12,547 nucleotides of DNA from an uncultured Oscillospiraceae bacterium (GTDB taxonomy: Bacteria > Bacillota > Clostridia > Oscillospirales > Oscillospiraceae): NCBI GenBank assembly GCA_910588045.1, contig CAJUPS010000092.1, positions 1-12,547 on the forward strand, given 5' to 3'. The position numbers were made by a program, and so were the translations under genes. Below are positions 1 to 8,065 of the stretch, one piece after another; the first letter of the stretch is position 1, and every line of letters begins with the position of its first letter. The notes under the pieces are model-generated. The model worked only from the letters and a program-made list of their open reading frames with translations, was not told where the DNA came from and did no database searches.

Positions 1-160
1 ATCGCTATTTTGTTAATTTAGCATAACTTCCTCGTTTTTTCAAACAAGCCCTAGTGAAAAGCGGATTGTTGCATATATGTGGATTAAGCAAGTATCGTTA
101 GTAATCGTGGCATCTCATGAGGCTAATTGTGCGATATCATGAAGCAATCCCTTTATATAA
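1..160. other. AT-rich intergenic segment, no gene seen
   Basis: This stretch is AT-rich and broken by stops in all frames that I read. It holds no recognisable gene, RNA gene or strong repeat beyond a short 8-base CTCATGAG palindrome near 114-121. It lies beyond the terminator of the sodC gene, so it may belong to a different transcription unit or to flanking DNA. Confidence 0.5.
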
Positions 161-161
161 A

Positions 162-206
162 AGAAGAAACCTGCCTTTTGATTCAATCAAAAAACAGGTT
201 TCTTTT
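162..206 (-). terminator. Bidirectional rho-independent terminator after sodC
   Basis: Arms at about 162-173 and 195-206 pair around the core GAAACCTG/CAGGTTTC. An inner TTTTGA/TCAAAA stem (176-181 with 187-192) extends the hairpin. T-rich sequence follows the stem on both strands: TTTCTTTT on plus, and CTTCTTTTATAT when read on minus. The minus reading would end the sodC transcript about 70 bases past its stop codon. The symmetry lets it also insulate against transcription entering from the left. Confidence 0.8.
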
Positions 207-276
207 GTTGTCTTGTGTTGATAAAAAAGATGCACCCTCGTAACCATTGCGCTGCAACAGTTTATGAGCAAATCCT

Positions 277-777
277 TTATAAACAAGGGCCCTTTGCTCT
301 GCGTATTACTCCGCAGGCGATCTTTGTGCCGGAATTACCGGACGGCTGGGTCGTAAAATCATCGGGATGATCGTGGATGATGATCGTTCTGCCAATCACC
401 TCGCTTATGGAAAAGCGATTTGTTAAAAACAGAGAGAGCGCATATCCGTTGTTTCCGAACAGCGGCGGCAAGTCGCCTGCGTGATATGGATGCTTACAGC
501 CGTTCGGATCATAATGGGACATGGTGTCTGCAAAAGGATCATCCATATTACCGTTGCATTCGGTTCCCTGATGAATATGAAATCCAAAAACACACCCATG
601 GCATGGAAGTTCGGAACGGGGCAGGCCGTTGATCTCAACCCAGACGACCACGCCTTCTCTGGTCTGATAGAATCGCACTATGCCTGAAATATCAGGATAA
701 TTTTCACTCCCTGCGATACGTGCCGCAGCCTGCGGCCTACCGCGCAGAATTGAAAGGAAAGGAACACATCGTTTCAC
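277..777 (-). CDS. sodC: Cu/Zn superoxide dismutase family protein
   Basis: The 166-aa product belongs to the Cu/Zn superoxide dismutase family, which converts superoxide to hydrogen peroxide and oxygen. All expected metal ligands are visible. The Cu HxH pair is H67/H69 in FHIHQG, the bridging His is H88 in SHYDP, the Zn site is H96, H99 and D102 in KHPYHAGD, and the last Cu ligand is H135 in IIIHDHPDD. The late conserved Gly/Cys motif (GNSGTKIACGVI) is present. C59 or C62 with C155 could form the conserved disulfide. No signal peptide is seen, so a cytoplasmic location is likely. The start is GTG, supported by GAGGAG (786-792) about 8 bases upstream; no in-frame ATG with a better site was found. 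The zinc loop is short, as in other clostridial members. The gene lies 125 bases downstream of the metallophosphoesterase stop, behind a large hairpin, and I see no clear promoter of its own. Confidence 0.9.
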   Translation of the reverse strand: MKRCVPFLSILRGRPQAAARIAGSENYPDISGIVRFYQTREGVVVWVEINGLPRSELPCHGCVFGFHIHQGTECNGNMDDPFADTMSHYDPNGCKHPYHAGDLPPLFGNNGYALSLFLTNRFSISEVIGRTIIIHDHPDDFTTQPSGNSGTKIACGVIRRAKGPCL

Positions 778-847
778 GATAAATATCTCCTCGCTGCACT
801 TGTTCTGTTACCAGAATATGCAGCAGGCGCGTGGTTGGCTATACAGC

Positions 848-898
848 ATAAGCGGAGAGAACAAGCCTGGAGCTTCCAGACCTGTTCTCTCCGCTTAT
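848..898. repeat. 16-bp perfect inverted repeat (hairpin) between metallophosphoesterase and sodC
   Basis: The arms ATAAGCGGAGAGAACA (848-863) and TGTTCTCTCCGCTTAT (883-898) are perfect complements. The loop contains a second small stem, CTGGA/TCCAG (867-871 with 875-879). The hairpin begins only 5 bases past the metallophosphoesterase stop codon, which suggests a transcript end or a processing/attenuation point before sodC. Neither strand shows a real T-run after the stem, so a classical rho-independent terminator is not supported. Confidence 0.7.
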
Positions 899-902
899 AC
901 GC

Positions 903-1655
903 TTATATCTTCAGTCGAAGAATTTGCTCGTATAGCAGCACGAATTTCTCCCGGATCACACCGTTGTCATGGTAGTGTCCGAAGAACCAGTATTTGAACT
1001 GGCACTTCTGCGCGATCTCCTCCAGGAAGTCTGTCAGGGCATCCGCCTGATAAAATCCCGCACCCAGCTCCTCCTGCACCGAGGTCGGGCAGCAGTGGGT
1101 GATGATGTAGTCCACTGCCCAGCCGCACTTCTCCAAGTTAGCCCTGGCGGTCTGATACTCATCCTCGCTGGGCAGCTCCTCCTTCCACCAGGAGTGGTGG
1201 TTGACCCGGTACATGGCATTCCGGGCGTTCAGGACCCGGCATTTCTGCTTGAATTTCGGGTCGTCCGGCTCCAGGATGCCGTCGTCGATGTCGTGGCTGC
1301 TGGCTCCGCCCATGGTGAAGAATCGCTTGCCCTCAATCTCGTAAACCTGCCCACGCATCAGGTGGATGATGGATGGCCGGATAAACTGTACCCTGCCGCC
1401 ATGCCATTCCTGCACCGGAAATTCTGCTAAAAGGTCGTAGTTTTCATGGTTGCCGGAGACGAACAGTGTGGTAAATGGCTTGGCCTCCAGCCAGTCCAGC
1501 CAGTAGCGTTCCCTGGGACTGCCATCCCATAGGCCGCCGTAGTCTCCGGTGATAATAACATAATCATCCTTGGACAACTCCGCCTGCTCGTAGAAAATTT
1601 CTTTCTTGAATCGCTCGAAATCCGCATGGGTATCGCCCGTGATGAAAATAGCCAT
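903..1655 (-). CDS. Calcineurin-like metallophosphoesterase
   Basis: This 250-aa protein is a complete metallophosphoesterase of the calcineurin-like fold. It would hydrolyse a phosphoester or phosphodiester using two metal ions; the substrate cannot be told from sequence. The family motifs appear in order: GDTH (D8, H10), GDYGG (D38), GNHE (N69, H70), a lone ITH (H187) and GHYH (H227, H229). No signal or membrane segment is seen. I place the start at the ATG at 1655 rather than the ATG three codons earlier (1664), because the strong GGGAGG site touches the earlier ATG with no spacing but lies 9 bases from the later one. It follows the serine recombinase stop by 23 bases, so it is probably the last gene of the recombinase operon and a passenger of the element. 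Confidence 0.88.
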   Translation of the reverse strand: MAIFITGDTHADFERFKKEIFYEQAELSKDDYVIITGDYGGLWDGSPRERYWLDWLEAKPFTTLFVSGNHENYDLLAEFPVQEWHGGRVQFIRPSIIHLMRGQVYEIEGKRFFTMGGASSHDIDDGILEPDDPKFKQKCRVLNARNAMYRVNHHSWWKEELPSEDEYQTARANLEKCGWAVDYIITHCCPTSVQEELGAGFYQADALTDFLEEIAQKCQFKYWFFGHYHDNGVIREKFVLLYEQILRLKI

Positions 1656-1678
1656 ATCGCACATCCTCCCTTCCTATT

Positions 1679-3319
1679 CTAGCACAGTTTCCGCTCGATT
1701 ACCACATCAATATCCCGGATCTTGACCCGGATGGTCTCAGCATCCACCACCGTGATCTGCTCGATCATCCTCCGGGTGATCGCATCCTCGTACCCGGTGA
1801 ACTCCGCCAGCTGCTGGGCCAGCCATGCCCGCAGCTCCTCCATCCGGGATGCCTGGAGGGCCTGCTGCTCCTCGTCTTGCTGGATCTGGGAGATCTGCTC
1901 CAGGATGCTCTGCTTTTCATTTGCCAGCACACGAAGTTGTTCATTCAACTCTGCATCATCCATGTTTTCCAGCACTTTGTCCAGCAGCACGGCCTGCTCG
2001 GTGGTCAGAGTCTCCAGCCGCTGCTTCAGCTCCAGCAGGCTCACACCGCCTTCCTCGCCGTGACACTGGGCCATAGTGGCCAGTTCCAGCGCACCAGCCA
2101 GCACCTCCTCCCGGATGGCGCCGTACTCGTTCAGCGCGGCCACGATGGCCCTGTGGAGCTTGTCCTCATCCAACGTGGGGGACTCATGGCAGTATTTCGT
2201 CCCGAACTCCAGCCGGGAGATACACCGCCAGACGATCCGCTTCTTCCCGTTCCGTGCCCAGGTACACCGTTTGTAAGGCGTTCCGCACTCGCCGCAGACC
2301 AGCAGTTCGGACAGAGCATACCGGGCGGAGTATTTGCCCTGCTCGGTCTTGCCGGACTTCTGCATCACCTTCCGCTTGTTGCTACGGCGGGCCATCTCCG
2401 CCTGCACCCGCTGGAACATCTCCTTGGAAACGATCCCCGGATGGTTCCGCTCCACATGGTACATGGGCAGGTCCCCCAGATTTTTCACAACCTTTTTGCT
2501 GATGCAGTCGGTGGTGTAGGTCTTTTGCAGCAGAGCGTCGCCGTAGTATTTTTCATTGGTGAGGATGTTGCGGATCACCTGATACGACCAGCCCTGCACA
2601 GCCTCCGCCGTGGGGATGCCGTCAGCCTCCAACTCTTTCTTGATGTCGCCCAGGCTGGCTCCTTCCAGATAGCGGGTGTAGATCCGCCGCACCGTGGCCG
2701 CTTCCTCTGGCACGATCTCCGGTTTGCCGTCTGGTCCCCGGCGGTAGCCCAGCATCTTTTTGTACTGGAAGGTCACCTTGCCCTCCTTCATGCTCTGCCG
2801 CAGGCCCAGGATGATGTTGCCCCGGAGGGATTCGCTCTCCGCCTGGGCGAAGCCGCTGAACAGGGTGATGAGGAACTCGCTGGACTCGGTGAGGGTGTTG
2901 ATGTTTTCCTTCTCGAAGATCACACCGATGCCGTTGGCTTTCAGCATACGCACAATCCGCAAGCAGTCCACCGTATTCCGGGCGAACCGTGAGAGGGATT
3001 TGGTGAGGATCATGTCGATGCGCCCCCGCTTGCAGGCGGCGATCATGCGGTTGAACTCCGCCCGCTTCTTCATGCTCGTGCCGGACAGGCCCTCGTCCGC
3101 GAAAATCCCGGCCATCTCCCAATCCGGATTTTCCGCGATGTGCTGGGTGTAGTAGGTTTTCTGGGCGGCGTAGCTGTTGAGCTGCTCCTCGCTGTTGGTG
3201 CTGACCCGGCAGTAGGCGGCCACCCGCTGGTGTCCGTTCCGGCGGGGCCTGCTGCCAGAGGCGATGGGCCGGGTGGCGGGGATGAAGTGTACCTGCCGTT
3301 CCGATGTAGCCTGTTCCAT
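1679..3319 (-). CDS. Large serine recombinase (complete, distal copy)
   Basis: A 546-aa large serine recombinase, the type that cuts and rejoins attachment sites through a Ser-DNA link to integrate or excise mobile DNA. The N-terminal resolvase domain spans about residues 32-180. It has the catalytic Ser40 in AYCRVS and the arginine-rich SRFARNT (R111, R114). The recombinase DNA-binding domain follows at about 185-320. A zinc ribbon uses C342 and C345 (CGEC) with C366 and C377. A long Glu/Gln/Leu-rich segment at about 400-500 looks like the coiled coil of this family. The N-terminus carries about 30 extra basic residues before the catalytic domain. The start is supported by GGAG about 7 bases upstream. 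It lies 28 bases downstream of the catalytic-domain-less paralogue. It is clearly different in sequence from the other complete recombinase, so a recent duplication is unlikely. Confidence 0.93.
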   Translation of the reverse strand: MEQATSERQVHFIPATRPIASGSRPRRNGHQRVAAYCRVSTNSEEQLNSYAAQKTYYTQHIAENPDWEMAGIFADEGLSGTSMKKRAEFNRMIAACKRGRIDMILTKSLSRFARNTVDCLRIVRMLKANGIGVIFEKENINTLTESSEFLITLFSGFAQAESESLRGNIILGLRQSMKEGKVTFQYKKMLGYRRGPDGKPEIVPEEAATVRRIYTRYLEGASLGDIKKELEADGIPTAEAVQGWSYQVIRNILTNEKYYGDALLQKTYTTDCISKKVVKNLGDLPMYHVERNHPGIVSKEMFQRVQAEMARRSNKRKVMQKSGKTEQGKYSARYALSELLVCGECGTPYKRCTWARNGKKRIVWRCISRLEFGTKYCHESPTLDEDKLHRAIVAALNEYGAIREEVLAGALELATMAQCHGEEGGVSLLELKQRLETLTTEQAVLLDKVLENMDDAELNEQLRVLANEKQSILEQISQIQQDEEQQALQASRMEELRAWLAQQLAEFTGYEDAITRRMIEQITVVDAETIRVKIRDIDVVIERKLC

Positions 3320-3347
3320 GATGATCTCCTTTCCAGGATGGTGAAGC

Positions 3348-4118
3348 CTATTTGAAATGCACGGTTACTGCATTTGCAGACGATATGGTGATATGTGAAA
3401 CCGCCCGGTCAAAGCCTTTCGGATCAGCTTCGACCGGGCGGTGAGATTCGTTTTGAGCCGCCGGACAGCAATCGTATCTGGCGGAGACCCCCTGCAAGAT
3501 CAGGGATACCACAGCCTCCGGCGCATCTGGGCGCTCCAGGCTGCGGTTGATGGCGTTGGCGAGGCGGACGGACTCACCGGAGGGGGTGTAGCTGCTGTCG
3601 GGGACATCATGCTCCGCCAGCTGGCGGTTGATCTCTGTCAGCAGATCAGCATCTGCAATCGTGATCTGCATACCGCAGCTATCGCATTTGAGGTATAGCG
3701 TGTCCGTCCGACGATTGGCCCCGGCAGTCCTGTGGAGACTGCTGCCACAGTGTTCGCAACGCAGATGTTCTTTCAGCCGAAGGGCAGGGCGGGGTTTTGT
3801 CGGAACACAGGCCGCAGTTTTTGATTGGATCTGCGCCTGCACAGCCTCAAACCTTTCTTTTTCGATGATAGCGGGGTAGCCGTCAGTTCCAGTGTAACGG
3901 GGATTCTCCAGCAGCCGCTTGACCTTGTGCTTGTTCCAGAGGGGAGCATCCGCACTGAACGGGATGCAGTCAGTGTTGAGCGTATCCGCGATTTTCTGGT
4001 AAGATGCCCCAGCGAGGTATAGTGTGGTGATCCTGCCGACAACAGCCGCTTCCTCAGAGTAGACGGTCAGCTCACTATTCTGGATCTGATAGCCGTATAA
4101 AATCTTTCGGTTGATCAT
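3348..4118 (-). CDS. Recombinase paralogue lacking the catalytic domain
   Basis: The 256-aa product begins directly in the recombinase DNA-binding domain: GYQI at 9-12, EEAAVV, then LYLAGASYQKIADTL, and the WNKHKVKRLLENPRY stretch at about 61-75. A zinc ribbon follows with C121/C124 (CEHC) and C145/C148 (CDSC). There is no resolvase domain and no catalytic Ser motif, so it cannot cut DNA by the serine mechanism. It appears intact rather than decayed: its ATG overlaps the upstream recombinase stop as ATGA, which couples their translation, and the frame is open to its TAG. Similar short recombinase proteins are known to me from clostridial elements, between two complete recombinases. I infer an accessory DNA-binding or directionality subunit; this is not shown by the sequence. 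The alternative is an inactive remnant kept by chance. Confidence 0.85.
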   Translation of the reverse strand: MINRKILYGYQIQNSELTVYSEEAAVVGRITTLYLAGASYQKIADTLNTDCIPFSADAPLWNKHKVKRLLENPRYTGTDGYPAIIEKERFEAVQAQIQSKTAACVPTKPRPALRLKEHLRCEHCGSSLHRTAGANRRTDTLYLKCDSCGMQITIADADLLTEINRQLAEHDVPDSSYTPSGESVRLANAINRSLERPDAPEAVVSLILQGVSARYDCCPAAQNESHRPVEADPKGFDRAVSHITISSANAVTVHFK

Positions 4119-5671
4119 CTGCGCACCTCCCGAAGCTGCTCTTTCAGTTCGATGCCGCCGTAGAGGCGGAAGCGGATGCAGGTCTGTGATTCCGCTATGA
4201 TCTTCTCCACCAGATCAGCGAACAGGTTCTCATCGAAGCTGTCCAGCGTTTCCGGCCCGGCGCGGAGTGTGTCCACGGTTTGATGCAGGGCGTCGATCAC
4301 ATCCTCGATGTCCTCGTTTTTCAGCAACTGACGGCGTTCCCGACGCAGTTCGGTCAGTTTCGCATTGATGTCCAGCAGCTTGGCAGTGCAGGCACTCTCA
4401 TCCAGCAGGCCCCTGGCCCGGAGTTGGCTAACCTTATAGTTCTGCTCGGTGGCGTCCGCGATAGCTTTGTTGACGGCCAGCATGGCGGGATTCCCACGCT
4501 GGAGGGCGGTGTTCAGATCGTCCAGTTGGGCGAGGGCAGGTGTCAGGATGATGCCCTCGTGGAGACGGAGCTTGTTGTACATCCGCACGAAGGCAGTGTA
4601 GATTTCGCTCTCGGGGATACGGCCCACGGGACAGGCAGCAGCCAGGCTATCGTGTTTTCGGCATACCCATGTCACATAACCGCCTCTGGATGCCTTTCGG
4701 GTAAAGGTAGACCCGCACACATTGCAGGTGATTTTTGTGCGGAGTGGATATTCGATGTGTGGTTTCTGAATGCGCTGCGCCCGCCGATGTCGCAGCGCCT
4801 GGACCCGTTCAAAGGTAGCCTTTGATATGATTGTCGGATGGGTATTTTCGATGTAGTATTGACAGACTTCTCCGTGATTATCTTTTCGAGTAAATGGGAA
4901 TGCATTCGTGGTAAAAGTCTTTTGGCAGAGAGAATCGCCAATGTATTTCTCGTTGACCAGTATTTTTTTGACGACCTGTTGATGCCACATTTTCCCACCG
5001 TATACGGTAGGAATCTTTTTCCTGTTTAATTCTGCCGTGATCTGTGTTGTGCTGCATCCTGACAGATAGCTGTCAAATATCCAGCGGACGATTTCCGCCT
5101 CCTTTTCATCAATTACAAGATATTTTCCATCTACCAACTGATAGCCAAATGGGGCGCAGCAGGTGATGAACTCTCCCCGCTCCATTCTCCCCTGGTAGCT
5201 GATCCGTTGGTTCTTCCCGATGGATATGGATTCCTCTTGAGCAAGAGAACCGAAGACGCTCACCATTAATTCGCTGGTGAGCGTCTCCGTATTGATGTTC
5301 TCTTTTTCAAAGTGAACCGTCACACCCAGTGCGGACAACTCCCGCAGAGCGACAAGGCAGTCCTTGGTGTTGCGGGCGAAGCGGGAAATGGACTTGACCA
5401 GGATCTTGTCAATCTTGCCCTTCCGGCAGTCGGATAGCATCCGGTTAAAGTCCTCCCGCTTATCTGCCCGAGTGCCGGTCACCGCCTCGTCGGCGTAGAT
5501 GTCTACCAACTCCCAGCCGCCATGCTCACTGATCTTCGTGGTGTACTTGCGGATCTGGGAGGCGTAGGAGTGGAGCTGATCGGAGGAATCAGAGCTGACC
5601 CGGCAGTAAGCCGCAATACGCAGAGTATCCGGTGTTTTCTCCCTGGGCGGGATGATGGTCACACTTGCCAT
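4115..5671 (-). CDS. Large serine recombinase (complete, proximal copy)
   Basis: A 518-aa large serine recombinase. The resolvase domain (about residues 18-160) has the catalytic Ser26 in AYCRVS and the SRFARNT motif (R97, R100). The recombinase domain covers about 170-300, including the WHQQVVKKILVNEKY stretch. The zinc ribbon uses C316/C319 (CNVC) with C337 and C347. A helical, likely coiled-coil tail follows. I start it at the ATG at 5671, where AAAGGGGGA lies about 7 bases upstream. The in-frame ATG six codons earlier (5689) has no ribosome site. Its TGA overlaps the ATG of the next recombinase-like gene. It is the first of the three recombinase genes and probably acts with them on the same attachment sites. 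Confidence 0.93.
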   Translation of the reverse strand: MASVTIIPPREKTPDTLRIAAYCRVSSDSSDQLHSYASQIRKYTTKISEHGGWELVDIYADEAVTGTRADKREDFNRMLSDCRKGKIDKILVKSISRFARNTKDCLVALRELSALGVTVHFEKENINTETLTSELMVSVFGSLAQEESISIGKNQRISYQGRMERGEFITCCAPFGYQLVDGKYLVIDEKEAEIVRWIFDSYLSGCSTTQITAELNRKKIPTVYGGKMWHQQVVKKILVNEKYIGDSLCQKTFTTNAFPFTRKDNHGEVCQYYIENTHPTIISKATFERVQALRHRRAQRIQKPHIEYPLRTKITCNVCGSTFTRKASRGGYVTWVCRKHDSLAAACPVGRIPESEIYTAFVRMYNKLRLHEGIILTPALAQLDDLNTALQRGNPAMLAVNKAIADATEQNYKVSQLRARGLLDESACTAKLLDINAKLTELRRERRQLLKNEDIEDVIDALHQTVDTLRAGPETLDSFDENLFADLVEKIIAESQTCIRFRLYGGIELKEQLREVRR

Positions 5672-5731
5672 TCTGCTTCCCCCTTTCATTGCAACGCCAA
5701 CATTACCACACCTGTACCGGAATATCCAGCA

Positions 5732-5881
5732 CTATTCCCAGACAGTTGAGGGGCGGTATTTCTCCACTGCCAGATGCTTAGCGGTGGTCAGCTCCGTATC
5801 CGTCAGGAAACCGGCTTTCGCCATATCCGCCAGCAGTCTGGTAACCAGGATGTACTGGATCTCGCTTTTTACGTCGATCAT
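5732..5881 (-). CDS. Small SHOCT-like protein
   Basis: This is a 49-aa gene whose ATG overlaps the helicase TGA as ATGA. A GGGAGGG ribosome site lies about 6 bases upstream, inside the helicase end. The product starts MIDVKSEIQYILVTRLL and continues with a helix-turn-helix-like pattern (KAGFLTDTELTTAKHL) before ending VEKYRPSTVWE. This resembles the short SHOCT-type proteins often found next to recombinases in clostridial elements: a hydrophobic helix, then a short G-hydrophobic-(T/I)-x-x-E helix. The role is unknown; an oligomerisation or accessory factor for the recombinases or helicase is a guess. The position between helicase and recombinase, with coupling to the first, argues that it is real. 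Confidence 0.75.
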   Translation of the reverse strand: MIDVKSEIQYILVTRLLADMAKAGFLTDTELTTAKHLAVEKYRPSTVWE

Positions 5882-7806
5882 GACCGACCCTCCCGGAAGT
5901 AATCATCCGGCTTCGCATTACGGATGAACTGCTCCACTACGCGCTCACTGCCGGTGATCCGCATCTCCGGCAGGGCGGCCCGCACATCCTCAAAGTAGCG
6001 GTTGCCCTGTACGGCCCGCTCGTCCAGGATGGCTACCACACAGGTGTCTGTCTCGGTGCGGATGGCCCTGCCGAAGCCCTGCTTCAGCTTGATTTGCATC
6101 TCCGGTACCACCACCGCCCGGATGAAGGCGTGGAGGGTGTCGTATTGCTCCCGCTCCTTTTCCTTCATAGCGTCAGGAAAGGGAAATGGCAGACGGGGAA
6201 TCACCAGCAGGGATACGCAGTCGCCGGGGAAGTCGAAGCCCTCCCAGGCCGCACCGGTGGCCAGCAGGACGCTCCCAGGGTTGGCCTTGAACTGCTCGGT
6301 CGTATGTACCGCGTTGCGGCCCATGGTGAACAGCGGCCAGACAAGATGTTCCTTCGCCAGCCGCTCCTGCACCGCTGACATGGTGGCGTAGGAGGTGAAC
6401 AGCACTAGGGCGTGGCCGTAGGCGGCGTCCAGCAACGTTGAGATTTCCCGTGCCAGCTCGTCGTAGTAGGTTTCCGTCCGCTGATGCGGAGGGAGCTGCG
6501 GTAGATACAGCAGGCAGTTTTTCCGGTAGTCGAAGGGGGAGGGCGACACGGACTCCCTGACCCGGCTAGTTGTCAGGAGACCGGTCTCCTCCCGGAAACG
6601 GCGGAAATTACTGCCCACGGCCAATGTGCCGGAGGTGAGGAGGATGGGCTGGGATTGATTCCAGAGGGTGGTCTGGAGCTGGGCGTTCAGGTCTGAGATG
6701 GTGGCGCACAGCATCGTGCCGCCGTGGTCGCCGGACGTGGTGTAGAATACCATGTCCGGCCTGCCGTTGCTGAACAGGGACACGGCTGCGGATACATCCT
6801 CCAGAGATTTTCGGAGGGGGACGGTCAGTAACCCTTCCAGCTGCCTCCGGATCACCGACAGCGTTCTCTCTGCCGCTGCCAGCAGAGGAAGGTATTCGGT
6901 ATATCTCTCACCCTGCGGTGGCTTTGACAGCTTCCGCAGCAATGGGCCGGTTATTTCGGACAGTGATTCAGCAGCCAGGAAATACCTGGCCTTCCGCAAA
7001 TCACGGATCAGGATATGGATGTCTCCAGCCTCCAGGGTCACGCCATACATCTGGCGGGCAGTCTCCGGCAGCTTGTGGGCCTCGTCGATGATGATGGCAC
7101 AACTGTCCGGCAGGACTGGCCTGCGACCCGTGCCGCGGTGGATGGCGTTCGCCAGCAGGAGGTTGTGGTTGCAGATCTGGAAGTGAAAATAGTTGGAATT
7201 ACACGCCTCCATGAAGCAGAGGTATCGACAGCTGGCCTGCTTGCAGTCGCAATGGGCGGGGACGCAGACACGTTTCTGATCGTGGCCGCTCAGATGTTCT
7301 GCTAGATCTATGTCCAGACGATCCCGTAGGGATCGCAGCGCCGCCGCAGCCTTGGCGTTCTTCTTCTGCCAGTTCACCTGCTCTAGCCGCTTCTTCAACC
7401 TCTCGTCGCAGACGTAGTGGGATTTCCCTTTTCGGATCACAGCCCGGATAGACTGGTCGATCTGTCCGTCTGCCAGAAGCGTATCCGACAGGAGCGGCAG
7501 GTAATCGTTGAAGATCGCGCTTTGCAGGGCGATGCTGGATGTGGAGATAAAGATTGGCCTGGTCTCCAGTCCGCTTGCGGCCCGGAAGCCGAGGAACGCG
7601 GTACCGGCTACCAAATAGGCATAGGTCTTGCCGATCCCCGTTCCGGCGTCGCACAGGGCGATGCTTCCATCCAGCATGGCGTCCAGCATCAGGTGGCACA
7701 ATTCGATCTGAGCGGGCCGCTCCGGCATACCGTGAGCGGGCAGCAGATCCTTGAAAATATGGTCGATCCTATCGTGGGGTTTTTGCCTGTTATCGTAAGT
7801 ATTCAT
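5878..7806 (-). CDS. DinG/XPD-like Fe-S superfamily 2 helicase
   Basis: The 642-aa protein is an ATP-dependent helicase of the DinG/XPD (Rad3) group, which unwinds DNA in the 5'-3' direction in studied members. Walker A is GTGIGKT (55-61), the DEAH box is IIDEAH (239-244), and motif VI is QGFGRAIR (576-583). Between motifs I and II lies a cysteine cluster (C133, C181, C186, C188, C193, C197, C202) that contains the ligands for the 4Fe-4S cluster of this group. No exonuclease domain precedes it, unlike DinG of some Bacillota. The ATG is backed by AGGGGA about 10 bases upstream. It heads the minus-strand operon that runs through the SHOCT-like gene into the recombinases, which suggests a role in element DNA processing or replication. 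A host repair role is the alternative. No second copy is present to compare. Confidence 0.9.
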   Translation of the reverse strand: MNTYDNRQKPHDRIDHIFKDLLPAHGMPERPAQIELCHLMLDAMLDGSIALCDAGTGIGKTYAYLVAGTAFLGFRAASGLETRPIFISTSSIALQSAIFNDYLPLLSDTLLADGQIDQSIRAVIRKGKSHYVCDERLKKRLEQVNWQKKNAKAAAALRSLRDRLDIDLAEHLSGHDQKRVCVPAHCDCKQASCRYLCFMEACNSNYFHFQICNHNLLLANAIHRGTGRRPVLPDSCAIIIDEAHKLPETARQMYGVTLEAGDIHILIRDLRKARYFLAAESLSEITGPLLRKLSKPPQGERYTEYLPLLAAAERTLSVIRRQLEGLLTVPLRKSLEDVSAAVSLFSNGRPDMVFYTTSGDHGGTMLCATISDLNAQLQTTLWNQSQPILLTSGTLAVGSNFRRFREETGLLTTSRVRESVSPSPFDYRKNCLLYLPQLPPHQRTETYYDELAREISTLLDAAYGHALVLFTSYATMSAVQERLAKEHLVWPLFTMGRNAVHTTEQFKANPGSVLLATGAAWEGFDFPGDCVSLLVIPRLPFPFPDAMKEKEREQYDTLHAFIRAVVVPEMQIKLKQGFGRAIRTETDTCVVAILDERAVQGNRYFEDVRAALPEMRITGSERVVEQFIRNAKPDDYFREGRS

Positions 7807-7890
7807 CCTGAAAATTCCCCTGACTTTTTTCTTTTGTCATTCCCACCGCATTTGCAGCTCGCGCCCCGGTGGCTTGGGAACAGTACGGAT

Positions 7891-7908
7891 CAGGCTCGGC
7901 AAAGCCTG
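7891..7908. repeat. 6-bp inverted repeat in the GC-rich segment
   Basis: CAGGCT (7891-7896) pairs with AGCCTG (7903-7908) over a 6-base CGGCAA loop. It is modest alone, but adds to the fold potential of this noncoding segment. Confidence 0.5.
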
Positions 7909-8065
7909 CACGGGCGTGTACCAAGGGTCTCTACTGCTTTCAACCCCAGGGCAGCCCCGCCCCTCTGACGCGGAGGCCGTGCATGGTGTCTCATTGTTCT
8001 CCCGGGCAGGGTCAACACTGGACGGCTATGCCAAAGCCGCCCCACACAGGTGGCATTCTCGCTCA

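Noticed and set aside
420..687. Plus-strand and alternative minus-strand frames across sodC
   Set aside because: They overlap a gene with every metal ligand of the Cu/Zn dismutase family; the alternatives show no motifs.
1877..2992. A 371-codon plus-strand open frame
   Set aside because: It is the antisense shadow of the large serine recombinase gene, which has full domain motifs; the plus-strand product has no domain and no ribosome site.
2622..3122. A second minus-strand frame inside the recombinase
   Set aside because: Gly/Arg/His-rich out-of-frame shadow of the recombinase catalytic region.
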